In this document: piece by piece, positions 35,102-47,250 of the stretch
Numbering within the stretch: the first letter of the stretch is position 1
Layout: every line of letters begins with the position of its first letter
Assembly (NCBI GenBank): GCA_021234155.1
Contig: JAJEKV010000033.1
Span: 1,639,745-1,703,744 of the forward strand
Reading direction: 5' to 3'
Length of the DNA stretch: 64,000 bases
Origin: Isoetes taiwanensis
Lineage: Eukaryota > Streptophyta > Lycopodiopsida > Isoetales > Isoetaceae
Made by a program: the position numbers and the translations under genes
The notes under the pieces: model-generated
Told to the model about the DNA's origin: nothing
The model's database searches: none
What the model saw: the letters and a program-made list of their open reading frames with translations, nothing else

Positions 35102-36438
35102 GCTGGGATGGCGTGGGTGGCTTGAGTCTGTGAACGCAGTCGTGGTCTTAGTGCCGGCGTCTTGGTGCATCTTGGAGGGTTCGCGGGGAGTGCTTGATGC
35201 AGCCCCCACCGGCCTGTAGTCGAGGGCTCAGCTCTTGCGGGGCGCTGCTGGCGCTTGGCCATCTCATGCGCGCTGCTGCGGTGACTATGAACCCCTCGGT
35301 AGGGAGACCTTGGCCACGTCTATGGATGGCTGCCCATGACCACAGGCTGCGGAGCTCTGGCGAGTAAGCGGTGTGCCGAGCCAACTGCGATCGTCAGTAG
35401 GGCTTCTTTTCCGTCATTACTCTGAAGAACCGAAGCTATATAAGGTATGCAAAGGCGGCTGCGCTCCCCGATGCCATGGTGGTGGCTTCCTCAATCTCGG
35501 CGAAAGCCGAACCACGGTGACCATTGTCTCGTGCATTGCCCGCTCCCTCTCGTGTCATGGTGTCAGTGATGAACCACGAGAGTCTAGAACCCGCATGTCG
35601 GTGAGCTCTGCACGGCTTTCTTTGCCGTTCGAAGTGTGCGGGCCAAGGCCATCTTCGTCTTTGTGTCGCGGGTCTCTTTGTAGTGCGGTTCTTCGACCAC
35701 GGTTGGGCACATGGGGTGCAGAGGACTCCATCTCCTTTGCCATGCCGGCCACGGGCCTTATTGTTAGCCTCAATGCGGGATTAGCCTCAATGCGGGCCTT
35801 TGAGCCTCCCCGCCAGCTTTGACACATGGCTCAATTCTCTAGAGGCGGGGAGTTCTGTGTGAGTACGAGCAATCCAATCCCACGGCCCGGGCTGCAGGCG
35901 TGGCCGAGTGGGCCTTAGCCTTAGCGAGCCTCCTCCTTCATGGAGGATGACTCTCCCCTGTCCATGATGGCTGATCCGGATCAATTGGCGGCCCTCGCCT
36001 TGGTTTTCCCAGTGGCCCATCTTACGTGGCCATGGCCGGGTGTGGCACGATCAAGCAAGGTTTAGGCTATGGCAAAAGGGCTTGTCGAGTCCGGCAGGGA
36101 GGCTAAGCTAGGCAATGGCCAAGGCAAGGCCAAGAGGCAGTTGGTTGGGCTATGGCAATGTCAGGCAAATGTTGGAGCCTAGCTCAACATTATTCTGTGC
36201 GCTGACTTCCAAAGGCTATGGGGTCTCCGGCTGTAAAAAGCATGCTCAGAATCCAATTTGGGGACCCAAAATCGCAGTCAGAGCACCTTTGGGGATTTGG
36301 GGGTTTTGGGGCTAGAGAGAGATTGTAAACCCTAGAGAGAGAAAGCCAGAAAGGGGCAAATCAAGGGGGCTCTATGCAAGGGCAGTGAGGGCGCTAGAGA
36401 GAGGGGCGCTAGGAGAGAGAAGAAGTCCTTGGAGAAAT

Positions 36439-36592
36439 AAGGTTGGGGTTCACATGCACCTTCACGACCCTCACCATCACGTAAAAGGGCTCACCATTTT
36501 ACGCCCACCATCGCCCACCATCGTCAATTTGCACTAGGCAAAACAGGCCCCCTCTCTGGCGATGGTTGCATGTGAACCGGCCCTAACCCCAT
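36439..36592. mobile_element. MITE-like inverted-repeat element
   Basis: The left arm GGGGTTCACATGCACC (36445-36460) pairs with the right arm GGTTGCATGTGAACC (36564-36578) with one mismatch or bulge. Outer segments (AGGTTGGGG and CCCTAACCCC) also pair partly. About 150 bp in total, non-coding inside. It abuts the LINE-B 5' end. No clear target duplication. Confidence 0.45.
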
Positions 36593-37944
36593 GTGCACCA
36601 TTTCCTCAAATTCTAGCCTATACACGTGTATTCAATGTGTATGCCACTCCTCACTCGTCACTCCGGCATCCACTCGGGTTGTTTGCATCTTACTTTCTTG
36701 TTCTGCTTTAAATATTAGTGAATACGAATCATAAACCTTCTCTCTCTTACATAAGATGCCAAGCATCTTAGAGACATCATACAACTAAATATAGAGTAGT
36801 AGAAATTTTACTACCCAGATGACCATCTCATCATGTCAACCAGTTTCGTAGACTAACTATAGGTAGTTAGTAAGAACATCATTGCCAGAGAGACAACTAG
36901 TGTGGATTTCTTATGAGAAGGGTTTTAGTGTCATGTCATCATATTTATAAATCTTAGGTTCCATATTTTCATGGATACTTCTTATTTTTAGAGTATTGAA
37001 AGATTAAGACTTTGAGTCTCGACACATCAGACAACTCTAGAATTGATCTTTAAAAGATCGTGCGTATATGTGGCCAACATGATGACAATCCACAATTCTT
37101 ATGTTATGTTGTTTAAGAGTAATAACATCCTCCTCCTGTATAATAAGATTATTGTGTATGTCCGTCTTCAACCTCGCCCTAAATTGGATGGTTTGGATTC
37201 ATTCAAGCCACGTGGCATCATCTTTGCCTTTCCTTCCAAGTTATCTTTCTAATTAGGATTTCTGGTTACGACAGGAGCTGCTTTATTAACTGGGGGCAAC
37301 ACTCCATTCCGTCCGGCACCATCCGCTTCTTCAAATTCGGCCTCACACTCTGAACAATTCATGTCTGAATCCACAACTGTTTCTCACAGCTGCAAGGCGA
37401 TGAGTCTTATGTATCATGGAGTTTGCTTTGGAAATTTGAGGTGCATCAAAATTTTAATCTTATGGCTGGATCCAATGTGCATCAGTTCAGTGCTTAGAGG
37501 TTTGCCACAACAAGCTCATATGGTATACTAGAAAGTATTAGAGATAGTTTTCCTTCAACGCGCAATCGTGCTTCTATGGATTACTTATGGAAGCCTATAT
37601 TCAACCCTCTCACATCAGCTTATATGGATTTTGCTGAGGCATTCACAATCTGCTAATTGTTAGTATTCAAATGCAGCATAATTTGATGTAGTTGCTAGCA
37701 ATCTTAGCAAAGGTTCATGGTCTGATGTGGAAGTACTGTACGGAAATCTGGTATATATACACATGCCGTGCAGTATATGCTCGATTTGCAGCATCTCTTT
37801 ACTATCCATTTGTTGCAACTCAAGTGGTTTGTGATCTTTATGTCAATCAAATGGTCCCATGGCTTTTCAAATTTGGTCCCATTGCTTGGCAAAGTGTTTC
37901 AATCTTTATCCAATGCTCACAGGTCTTGCACCTATAGATCTGTA
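36593..37944. other. Intergenic, no gene recognised
   Basis: Short + strand coding-like runs around 37,250-37,640 (for example YVSWSLLWKFEVHQNFNLM) might be an eroded gene fragment, but I recognise no family. Confidence 0.4.
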
Positions 37945-38869
37945 GGATGATCGATCTTAGGAATCAAGGAGATGAAGCCACTAGAAATTGAAGGATGCAA
38001 ATGCTCAGCACTCCAGAGGGCATGCACAAGAGAGGTAAGATCATTTTTAAGAATATCCAAGAATTTAACATAGAATTCAGCAGGAAAACCATCAGGACCA
38101 AGGGATTTCCCATTGTTGAAACTATTAAGAATGTTAAGAATTTCATCTTAAGGCATAAAGATCATAGAGGAATCCATATTATCAGAAGCAGAGGGAAGAA
38201 TAATATCAATGAGAGATTTAAAAGCATTAGCATTCTGGAGATCATTGGAAGGAATCGGCTTACACTGAAATAGATCCTTGAATTTATTATGGAAAGTATT
38301 AGAAATATTTTTTTGAGAGGTATGAGTAATGCCATTCTCATCCATAACCTCAGTAATGGAATTCCTCAACAATCTACTTTTGCAACCCTAAAGAAGAACT
38401 TTGTACTACCAGAACCCATATCATTTATGTATTTGATTGTGCACCGATAGCAGCACCTTTTGCCTCCATTTCTTCAATATTTCTGATTCTCCTCCCTAAA
38501 ATATCTTCTCCCAACTGCAGACTTGAGTCACAGGGATCATTTTGAAGCAGAGACCTAATTTCCTTCGTATACCTCAGAAGCTGATTCTTTTCCTTACAAC
38601 ATTCTTCATGCTTAGTCTTAGACCATTTCTTGATCCACTCCTTAATTTTCTTTATCTTTGAGTAGTAGTTTTTCATAGATAATGAATTATTATCCAATCT
38701 GTTGTTTTCCTCCAGATCCTCATAGAAATTTCTGAATTGAGAACATAATTTCTCATTGTCAAGAAGAGAAACATTGAATTTATAAGGAATATTTCCAATT
38801 CTCTGAATTTGAATGATCTGAGAGATATGTAGAAACTGAGGCTGATGATCAGATATAGAGGTACCTTCA

Positions 38870-39553
38870 TCACTAGTGACAAAGCTGTTGTCCCACATAG
38901 CAAAGGATTGGAGACATAAAATCTATCAAGAGTACAATAAACTCTAGCATTACCCTTCTGCTCTATTCTATTCTATTCTATTCTATTCTATTCTATTAGA
39001 CCAAGTGAAGGTTGAAGTTGAAGAGGGAATATAAATAAGACTATTGTCAGAAATAAGAGTTTTTCAATTCATTCAGTTCTTGTCATATTAATCTTATTCC
39101 CCAATTTGAGATCTCAAGAAGGAGTATTATTGAAATCTCCAGCCACAATCCAGTTATCAATACTTTAGGACGTAAGCAAATTGTTTATTTCCATCCAAAT
39201 AGGCTCTCTATCTTTAGGGTTTGTGGAAGCATAAATATTAATAATCTCAAATGAAGAATTAGAGACAGAAAGAATGACAGATTGCCACATCTTGGAAGGA
39301 CTATTGTAGAAATGGTGATGGCTAATCTCTTTCTTCCAAATTATTGCTAAACCACCACTAGAACCAAAAGACTCAATCCATATAGATGATGATTCAGGAT
39401 AAATCCAAATCTCCTAAGTTACCACACTCAAAGGTAGGCAGCTTCAATAGCCTAATCTGAGCTATAACATGTTTCCTTTTTAGAGAGCTCTATAGCACAT
39501 TTCCTTTTTAGAGGACCCTTAATTCCTCTTACATTCCAAGAGAGAATCTTCAT
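38870..39553 (-). pseudogene. L1-type endonuclease domain
   Basis: It starts MKILSWNVRGIKGPLKRK (ATG at 39553), the L1 APE start. A ~29-bp repeat (atgtttcctttttagag) near 39470-39515 disrupts the frame. It ends with RVYCTLDRF-like text and SISDHQPQF (about 38845), the SDHxP motif. The (TATTC)7 array at 38964-38997 interrupts the TWSN segment just before that. Confidence 0.75.
38964..38997. repeat. (TATTC)7 microsatellite inside L1 endonuclease
   Basis: 6.8 units of TATTC on +, the same pentamer that forms the LINE-A tail at 16766-16785. Confidence 0.95.
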
Positions 39554-41029
39554 TGGATCAGCAGAAGGAAGGGGAAAGAGGGGTGAGAAACTACTTTTTA
39601 GCTCTTGTAGATTTCTTTTTACTATTCTTACTTCTTGTATTTTGAGCAAGAGTTTTATCCAATATAAGGCCTTTATCAATGGTACTATCATTTTTCCTAG
39701 AATTTTTTTTTTAATGATTTTGATCAGCCTTAGTCTCAACATTAGGGTTCCCTATAATATACTTCTCCTTGTCCCAATTTTTTTTATCACTTCCATATCC
39801 CTCACTATCACTCGAATCTGAGAATCCCCTAGGGAAAAATTGAAACATATTGTTATTTTTAGAATTAATGAGAGAAGAAACATTAACTTGCCTGATATTA
39901 TCTTTTTCTTGAAGCTCCTTTCTTTCAGATGTAAGCATGTCATTTACTCTATGCTCTGGAGTCTCCACTACAAAGTCAATGTCATTTAGTCAAAGCAATT
40001 TTTCCAACCTGTTGTCTTTGCAAAAGAAGCCTGACACCTTCCTGCAGAGATGGTTTGATCTGCAAATTTGTTTGATATGTTGGGAGAACATGTGGAGCAA
40101 TTCACCATAGGAGAGTCCAAATCAATCAGAGAAGGCAAAGAGACAAAAGTCAAATGGAGAGCAATATCTGACTGGGTTTTTTTGAGTGGGAGGGGCTATA
40201 GCAGGGACAGAATTGTGAGTTAGATCACATGGTGTATTCTTATCTAAACCAACATCTATCTCACCATTAAGGTTAGATAATACCTGATAAGAATTAGAAC
40301 ATAGTACAGGTTGCAAGAGATCTGCTGCTACATTTTCCTTTATAGGTTGACAACCTTTTCCACCATCAGATAAATCTTTGGAGTTTATAGAACCTGGAAC
40401 CTTTGGGATTTGTTGAGACTCAGTTGCTGGCAGATTGCCCTTCAAATTTATGGCTTGATACTTAGATATCGAAGGTTGCTTTGCTTTGTCTTGAGTTTTC
40501 ATATTTAATGACCCACTCTTACTAATATTTTTAATAGGGAAGTCCATGAGAGTATAGGAGCATTGACCTTTGTCATGTTGCTTAGCCTCCTTGATTATAT
40601 TATTCAAGGTTAGACTTAGCTTATCTGTAGTAGAACCTGGTTTATCTGGAACTCTATCCCTTAACTATAAATTTAGGCTTCCCAATTACTATAGCTTTTT
40701 TATTTTTCATAGCACTGTAATCACCCTGATCATCCATCAGTCCCTTATTCTTTCTTTGCTCTCTAACTGCTTTTTGTTTCTGAATTCTCTTGAAGCTTCC
40801 ATTAACTCTTGTCCATTTGAATCTGTCACCTTCTGGCAGTTTGGAGAATTGACCTTCACTTCTGACATTAACATCCTAATTAGTACTTTCCTTAACATAT
40901 GCCCCATCTGATTGCTTTTTTTTGTTCAGCAGGAGCTTTGTCCAATATCTGACTCTCTAGAGAAATTTTGTCAGCTGGTGTCCATCTGAGATTGATCTAC
41001 AATTAGAATACCAAAAATGTATGAAGACA

Positions 41030-41800
41030 TTATTGACATTGAGAAGGCAATCCAAACCATCTGAGGGTTAAAGAAGAATCTGAACCAAAGGCCTTGAATG
41101 GAATGGAAAGAGGGATATCTTTGGATAGATCTAATTGCACAAAAGATCTTGGAGGTCTAGAGGGAGAATATTCAGTGGAGATATATGTGCCAATAAAGTT
41201 GAAGCGAAGCTTGAAGCATTCTTCATCCCAGTAGATAGGGTTGAACCCAAATAAGGATGTTGAAGCAATACAAAGATGGTTCATTTGCTCATTGTCAAGT
41301 TTGGGGTGCCATTTAAGGAAAGTGAGCTGAGAAGTCTCAAAAGTTAGAGGACCATAATTTAGAAAGAAATTGGCAGATCTCGGATTCCCACATTCAAGCA
41401 TAATATAATGGAAAATAAGCCAGTAAACAGAGTGGATGATAATTCCTTTGTGCAAATTAAACAAAAAAACCCAAAGTTTATCAAGTTTAAGACCATATTT
41501 CTGAACCTTGATAATAACAGTAGACTGAGATAAAGACTCAATTTTCGAATGAACAATAGGAAGGTTTAAAGAAATACCGTTGTAGATATTCCGTCATGAA
41601 GATAAAGAGGTTTACTATGCTTCAGCCTTTCATCCAATGCTGCATCAAATCGAATTTCGGGGTGATCACGAGAAATGCCGTAAGAGAATGGCCTCTGAGT
41701 CGCAGGGTTGATTGGATGCAGAATGCCACGGTAATCTAGATCACCAGAAAGATTGTCCCAGCAAGGTACATTGTGGAAAATAGGATCCATAACGTAAAGT
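41030..41800 (-). pseudogene. L1 ORF1-like region (DUF4283-like)
   Basis: Minus-strand text such as NLHKGIIIHSVYWLIFHY, then LTFLKWHPKLDNEQ and PIYWDEECFKLRFNFIG, SFVQLDLSKDIPLSI resembles the RNA-binding domain of plant L1 ORF1 proteins (DUF4283-like, from memory). The region 41,800-41,580 on the same strand carries its N-terminal part. A 21-bp phrase (ATCCATAACGTAAAGTTCAG) occurs twice, at 41785 and 41973. Confidence 0.55.
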
Positions 41801-42744
41801 TCAGGGAAATAGGATCCTGAAGTAAATTGTCGAAGTTTCCAAAGAGGATTGTGTCCTTAGGATTTTCTTGAAAGGATTGCAGCTTCTGAAGCAGGAAAGA
41901 GTGGCCGGAGGACAGAAGTTTAGTAAAGGAGTGAAGGAATTCCAAATGTTTGGGGTTTTTGGGGCAATTAGAATCCATAACGTAAAGTTCAGGTGAAAAC
42001 AACAAATGCACATGCAAATTGAAAAACTCATATGAACAAAAAAGTGGGGAAAATGAAAAACAGGGGAGAAAGAAGCCAGTGATTAGACTCTAACAGAGGT
42101 CGGACAACCATTACAACTATGTAGATCAGACCCAGTCAAACTGAACTTGCCAATTCAAAGAAAACTAAGGTGAATTCCCTTCAAATTGAGCTGTATCTTG
42201 TTGAGAATACACTTCAACGAAAATTTTGAAGTCTGTCCACTCACAGTGTACTCAAAAAATGCCTGAAGGAGCAATGGAGCTTGATCCCACAAATTCTTCC
42301 AACCAAGAATTGGTAATTTCAACTTCAAATTCAACCATACTAGGAACAAAGGTGTATTCAGGAGTAAAGAGATTTTTTGAAAAAACTTGTTGGGTGATCA
42401 ATGAATTCCAAAGATCAGTAGTGGAGCCCTTAAAAAAACCATAGGCAATTCTTGTTCTCTCCCTGATGATTGTGAAAATTTCTGTTTCCATAAGAGAATC
42501 AATCCTCGAGGAGGAATGTAATGCTGACCTCTACAAGGGCAGCAGAATTAGCTTCGAAATTGGATCAACCAGAGGAGTTTCCAGCATTTTCATACCAAGA
42601 AGAGAGAAATTTGAATAGGACAAAATTTTCAAGAAAATAGGCGCTCATATTTTCGATTGCTAGTCCCATCATCATCATAGTACACATGCTTCTATCCTAC
42701 ACTTTTGATTGTCTATATTCTAATTCCTTTTATGCAGCTTGTGT

Positions 42745-43137
42745 ATATATTTGAGGTGAGATCGTATCCAAAGCAGCCCCGGATGGATTAATGTCAGCAC
42801 AGGATATCCAGAAATGCATGGCTCACGCAAACAGAGATGCCACAGAATTGGACAGATTGCTCAGACATTTATCCTGCTTTGGGGGTTTCACAGAGATGGC
42901 TATGGAGAAGGATGGCAGAAAACAGAGATTCTATGCCCTCAATTCCATTTACAAATACCTGCTAAATGACATCGCCAGTGCTTCCCTTGCACCCCTGCTA
43001 CTGCTCCGTCATGATCCGGAATACTCCCTTCCGATGCATTATCTTCACGAATTTGTCATTGGAATCAAATGTTCCCATGGTGGAACCCTGGATCTGGCCA
43101 CTAGAAATAATGGGCAAACAGGATTCTCATGTGTGTG
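42745..43137 (+). pseudogene. O-methyltransferase (COMT-like) N-terminal fragment
   Basis: Plant O-methyltransferases methylate phenolics using SAM; this is the N-terminal dimerisation domain only. EIVSKAAPDGLMSAQDIQ (about 42760-42815), ATELDRLLRHLSCFGGFTEM (about 42840-42900) and YALNSIYKYLLND, then SLAPLLLLRHDPEY follow the family order (VxxxAGPGxxLS, LDRxLRLLAS, VCKxL, SLAPLxL). The SAM-binding domain is missing. The frame ends at a TGA at about 43137 after HEFVIG. The segment before EIVSK is out of frame. Most likely a broken copy or an exon stranded by rearrangement. Confidence 0.65.
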
Positions 43138-43139
43138 AA

Positions 43140-43939
43140 TCAGTGCTTTATGGTGTAAAAGTGCATTTATGGTTATTGTTTTATGTGGGTTTTGTATTTT
43201 ATGTTGTAGTTAAACATTTGGTGGAATGCTTGATCTGTAGGAAGGAACAAAAAAATGGGCAGGCCCTTCATCCCTGTTGTTCCAGCTGATAGTGCTCAAG
43301 TAGCAGCTACTGCTAACAGAGATAGTCGAGAATGTTGCGCAAATGCTAAGCTCAAAAGGCAAGCATACTTTGTTTCTAATTCTTTTCATCTCAAACAATT
43401 TATGTCTTTTACTCCAAGCAAAGCAAACGGGTAGAGTTATATCCTAGCATAATATTAAGAACAGTTACTTTAGAAACGACATCCCAGGAAACAGGGGTGG
43501 AGCGCTGTAGTTGGTAGGCCTGTTGAAGTTTCGTATTGGTATATACGTTGTTAACAACCAGTATGGGAGATGTATGCAGAGCTTTAGACATTATCACCAT
43601 TTGTTAACAACCAGTATGGCAGATGTATGCACAGCTTTAGACATTATCACCATCGCTTCATATGAAAAAACTATACTTTCTGAGATACTGAAAATAGAGA
43701 ACAACTAGATAAAATACTGCCTTTATTCAATTGCCAAAGACTACAGTAGTTGACCTTTGGTCGATCCATCCCCTTATTATTTTCACATTACATGCTGCTT
43801 TTTTAAAGCATGAACTTAAACAACATATTGATTTTCATATCCATTCTTTATCTCGGTGTCTCAAACTATCTATCCAAGGAGCCTATGCAGAGTCATGGAT
43901 CTTGAAATGCTAGAGGATTGTGAGGATAATTGATGTATA
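43140..43939. other. Intergenic after the OMT fragment
   Basis: No gene recognised apart from the 53-bp tandem duplication listed separately. Confidence 0.5.
43548..43653. repeat. 53-bp tandem duplication
   Basis: Two copies starting TTGTTAACAACCAGTATGG at 43548 and 43601, differing at two positions. Confidence 0.9.
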
Positions 43940-44046
43940 GGGAATGGAACAGAGGACCCCTTTCCGGTTTGGAAGGGTGGCCACGACCAGCGTTAGCCGG
44001 GAGCGGGTCCCTTCCAAACCGGAAAGGGGAACCCTGTTACATTCCC
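43940..44046. repeat. 107-bp hairpin with 38-bp arms
   Basis: A perfect 21-bp inverted repeat (43957-43977 against 44009-44029; core TTTCCGGTTTGGAA) surrounds a 31-nt loop. The pairing extends outward imperfectly to GGGAATG (43940) and CATTCCC (44046). A second small hairpin, GGGGATC/GATCCCC, lies at about 44066-44086. It could be a fold-back or MITE element or a miRNA-like precursor. No target duplication was identified. Confidence 0.85.
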
Positions 44047-45094
44047 CGACAACACGGAAGTTGGGGATCCATTTTGATCCCCCTTTTATCGCCTTCGTCC
44101 TTATCTCGAGCTCCGCTATGGCGCTGCCCTTAATAGCAAGCCGGCACTCTGCTAGGTAAAAGCCGCCAAGGCGTTTTGTTGTTTGTACATGGCATTTTTC
44201 ACATGCGTGCAGAGGCTTTCTTTACATGAAGAGGATTTCTTGTCAAGGTTTTGCTGGATTTTTTGGGCAAGAAATGGAAAAAATAGAGGATTTTTTCACA
44301 TTAACATGGAGTTTTCGTAGGCAGAAGAGGATTTTTTTCATTAACAGGGAGTTTTTGTAGGCAGAAACATGGAACTTTTGTGCGGCGGGCTTAGAGAAGA
44401 AAAAATGAAAAAGAAGACCATTTTTAAGGAAAACTTGTAGTTATGGAGGAGAAGAACTGGAGCAAACCCTGCTTGAGAAGAGCAAAGAAATGGCCTGTTT
44501 GCTTGCAAAGAAGTAGAAAGTATTTGGAGGCAGTTGACAAGTGAGTTGTATAAATTATTATCCATGCATGCCAAAATAGCATTTCTAATTCTGAGTCCAT
44601 GTTTCAGACAAGATCGGTCAAAAGCTGCTAACTCTGGTGGATTGATTCAAAATAAGACGAAGAACAGGGTAAAGCAGGGAAGCAAAATCAGATGAGACTT
44701 TTCCGTTTGATTTGTGCAAGACAGACCTTTATTTGAGCTATTCAACTTCAGTCCTCTTGTTAAACCGGATTCATGTCCGATCTTTTTGGTTTTCTTCTGG
44801 TTGTTAAGGAAAAACAAGGGAATGACCGTATAACCTATAAAAATTGTTGTTGCCGGAATGTGGAGGCCCAACTTCCATTTCGAAATAGAAAGGATGCCAC
44901 ATGGCATCATCAGATTTACTCTCAACAAAAAATGGCGACCCAACTTCCGTATTGTTTGATAAATAGGGCTTGGAAGCAAGAACATCCTCAGTTCTTTCTT
45001 TCTACTAAGATGTTTTAATTGTTGCAGTTAGACTTTGCTGTACATATATGCATGGATAGTAATTGCAAAAATCTTTTCAACCTTTTAGTTATTG
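44047..45094. other. Intergenic, no gene recognised
   Basis: A 41-bp tandem duplication at 44285-44366 (AGAGGATTTTTT, then TTAACA and GTAGGCAGAA twice). Short ORFs only. Confidence 0.5.
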
Positions 45095-45330
45095 CTCGTC
45101 AGGGTGTTTGGTCTAGTGTAACACACTACTTCTTGCAACTATACGTCTCGAGTTCGAGACCGCCCAGAATTGCACTCTGAACTGTTGGGTATCAAAACCC
45201 ACAGGCGTAATGTAAAGTGGTTGGGGGCAGAGCTCAACTGAGCAATGTAGTGTGGTGTGTGATCACATGTCCAGTTGGATGCTGCCTAGTGGTGTGATGT
45301 TAAAATACTATCTATCTATCTATCTAATTG
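45095..45330 (+). mobile_element. tRNA-derived SINE with (TATC)n tail
   Basis: A box TGGTCTAGTG (45109-45118) and B box GAGTTCGAGACC (45150-45161) form a tRNA-like head. A ~150-bp body (cagaattgcactctgaactg onward) follows. It ends in about 4.5 units of TATC at 45308-45326. This is the most complete SINE in the window. Confidence 0.75.
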
Positions 45331-45483
45331 GACATTTCACAAAAGCAACTTAGTGAGACTCTGAAGCAGATCCTATGTAAAGTATACTATTGAGATATTT
45401 TGGATTCTCCTATGTATGAGACATTTTGGATTCTCAATATGTTGCCATTGTATTCGGAGGCGAAATACTAATGCCAATTGCAT

Positions 45484-45637
45484 AAGACATAATTTAGGCA
45501 GGATGAAGTTGTGCTGTTTTCAAAGAACATTGAGTTTAATAGCTATTAGAAAATAGAAATAAGACATGATTTAGGCCTGCTGAAGTTGCGCCGTTCTCAA
45601 AGAACATTGAATTTAATGGCTATTAGAAAATAGAAAT
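45484..45637. repeat. 77-bp tandem duplication
   Basis: Two units starting AAGACATRATTTAGGC at 45484 and 45561, about 90% identical by eye. Confidence 0.9.
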
Positions 45638-47235
45638 TAATGCTGATAAACATTTGGATGGCTCTCTATTTCATGCATATGAAATGGTCAACATGAATTC
45701 TACACTAATGTTTTAGAAATGTTTTGAAAAATCTTATGGCGTACACTATCATATGGGCAATGTTACTGGCATGCAATTGGATATAAATTTGTAAATATAT
45801 AGACGAAAACTCAAAGCGCAAGATTAGCAGTGGCATACTTACAAACTAGGTTTTGGAAAAATAATATTATATTTCATGGTTAGATATGCTTGACATTTGT
45901 CCATTTGCTTTTGTCCAAATAAGTCATAGCTAGACGTACATGATGTTGGGATCTAGATTACAGTTCTGTAACCATTATTGAATGGTAGATAAATGCAATA
46001 TATCAACAAATATTTTGATCCTATCGTAGATCATATATGGGGTCTTATCTCATACAAGACCGTTATAATTTTATATGCAAAAGCTTAAAGGAAAATGTAT
46101 ATATGACGTCCTAGGATTTGATTTTTGCCTAGAAGTTGTATTTCAAGGCTCCTTCCCACTGTAAGTGTTCCACATGACTCATGGCTAGATATATAGTTGA
46201 TGGAGCACCCTTCCAATTTTTAATTTAATTCAATCTGATGCACGACTACACAACACGATGTTTTCTTTTTATAATCTTTAGATCCTTTTCTTGAAGTAGA
46301 GGTATCTTAATATGTATGAAATCAAATTTTACAGAAACAACATTGTCTAACCTTATGCCTCGGCAATGCTGGGCATTTTTTTCTATCTCATGTTAGTGTC
46401 ATGTCCTAATGGATCTTCATTTGTCCCTTTCATGTTAGAGTACTTCTCTCGAAGAGTATTTGTTTATTAGGAGGGTTTAGAAATACAAATATCGATGCGA
46501 ATATTGAAGCGGAAACATTTACAGGTTTTCAGCTTATGCTAGCAACGCTGGGCACTTGTCCTTAAAGAGAACTTGGGTAAATGTCATCTCGTCCAATGTC
46601 CTCTTTTAGAATTAGGAAATCCAGCCTTCTCCTCAAATGAGGGCGAGCCTTATTTTTTAGAAGCAAGATTGGTTTAACAACACTCGGGAATCGCTTTTGA
46701 TCGTCGTGACATATAATTCTTAAGGACTTCATACGCAGTTTTCGCCATGTTTTCAATAAAACCTACGACACGTGTGAATTTATTGGTGGTGAAAAACGAT
46801 CAACTAACGACAATGAATTATTTTGTCAATTCTGATAATATGGACATTGAGTAGATTGAATAACACTGAATTTGAGTTGATTATTTTGATAGAGATTTTG
46901 AACAATAAGACCTGTTCCATTTTGACGATTCTGTTGACACACCATCTGATTTGTTTATTGATATGAAAATATCTCTATATTTTTGGAATATTTGTAAAAT
47001 TGAGGGGTATATTTGGAATTTTCCCTACTTTATTAGATTAGATAGATATGTTCTTTTCCGCTGCACAGGTTTTTACGTTGTCCGAGTCCGGGGAATAAGA
47101 ACTCATTGGCAAAAGGTTGCAAATATATTTGAGATGACTAAAGGCTGGCATTTCTTGGTTATGTAACTCGTATGAATGCAGCTGGAGATATGCCCACAAT
47201 TATCATAGCACTTGCTATGAGTTCGTTTCTCTTCA
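45638..47235. other. AT-rich 5' flank of the PPR gene
   Basis: No gene recognised. A 22-bp phrase (CTTATGCT, then AGCAACGCTGGGCAC) at 46533-46554 recurs inverted at 62977-63000. Confidence 0.5.
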
Positions 47236-47250
47236 GTGGTTCTTAAAATA

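Larger units (their letters stand above)
30891..36438 (-). mobile_element. LINE-B, near full length, same family as LINE-A
   Basis: 5' region: a CT-rich leader at 36438-36300, then text matching LINE-A's start. ORF1-like region: about 36.0-34.45 kb, including a (GGT)9 tract read as His. EN: 34440-33975. RT: about 32.9-31.8 kb. The 3' end (30907-30990) matches LINE-A, followed by a (CCTT)4 tail at 30891-30906. Stops and frameshifts throughout make it dead. Its length of about 5.5 kb equals LINE-A with the inserted transposon removed (about 5.3 kb). Confidence 0.8.
37945..42560 (-). mobile_element. L1-type LINE, 3' truncated
   Basis: Order on the minus strand: ORF1-like nucleic-acid-binding domain (about 41.8-41.0 kb), linker, endonuclease (39553-38870), then RT start (about 38.4-37.95 kb) with GKSLGPDGFPAEFY (about 38135-38090) and FISLIPKI. 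The rest of RT, RNase H and the 3' tail are absent: readable LINE text ends near 37945. It differs from LINE-A/B in motif wording and composition. Frameshifts and a microsatellite in EN show it is dead. The 5' limit is approximate. Confidence 0.75.

Noticed and set aside
45105-45175. Functional tRNA gene
   Set aside because: tRNA-like boxes without a valid cloverleaf; it is a SINE head.
47236-47250. GTG start for the PPR frame
   Set aside because: Nuclear plant genes start at ATG; the first in-frame ATG is at 47251.
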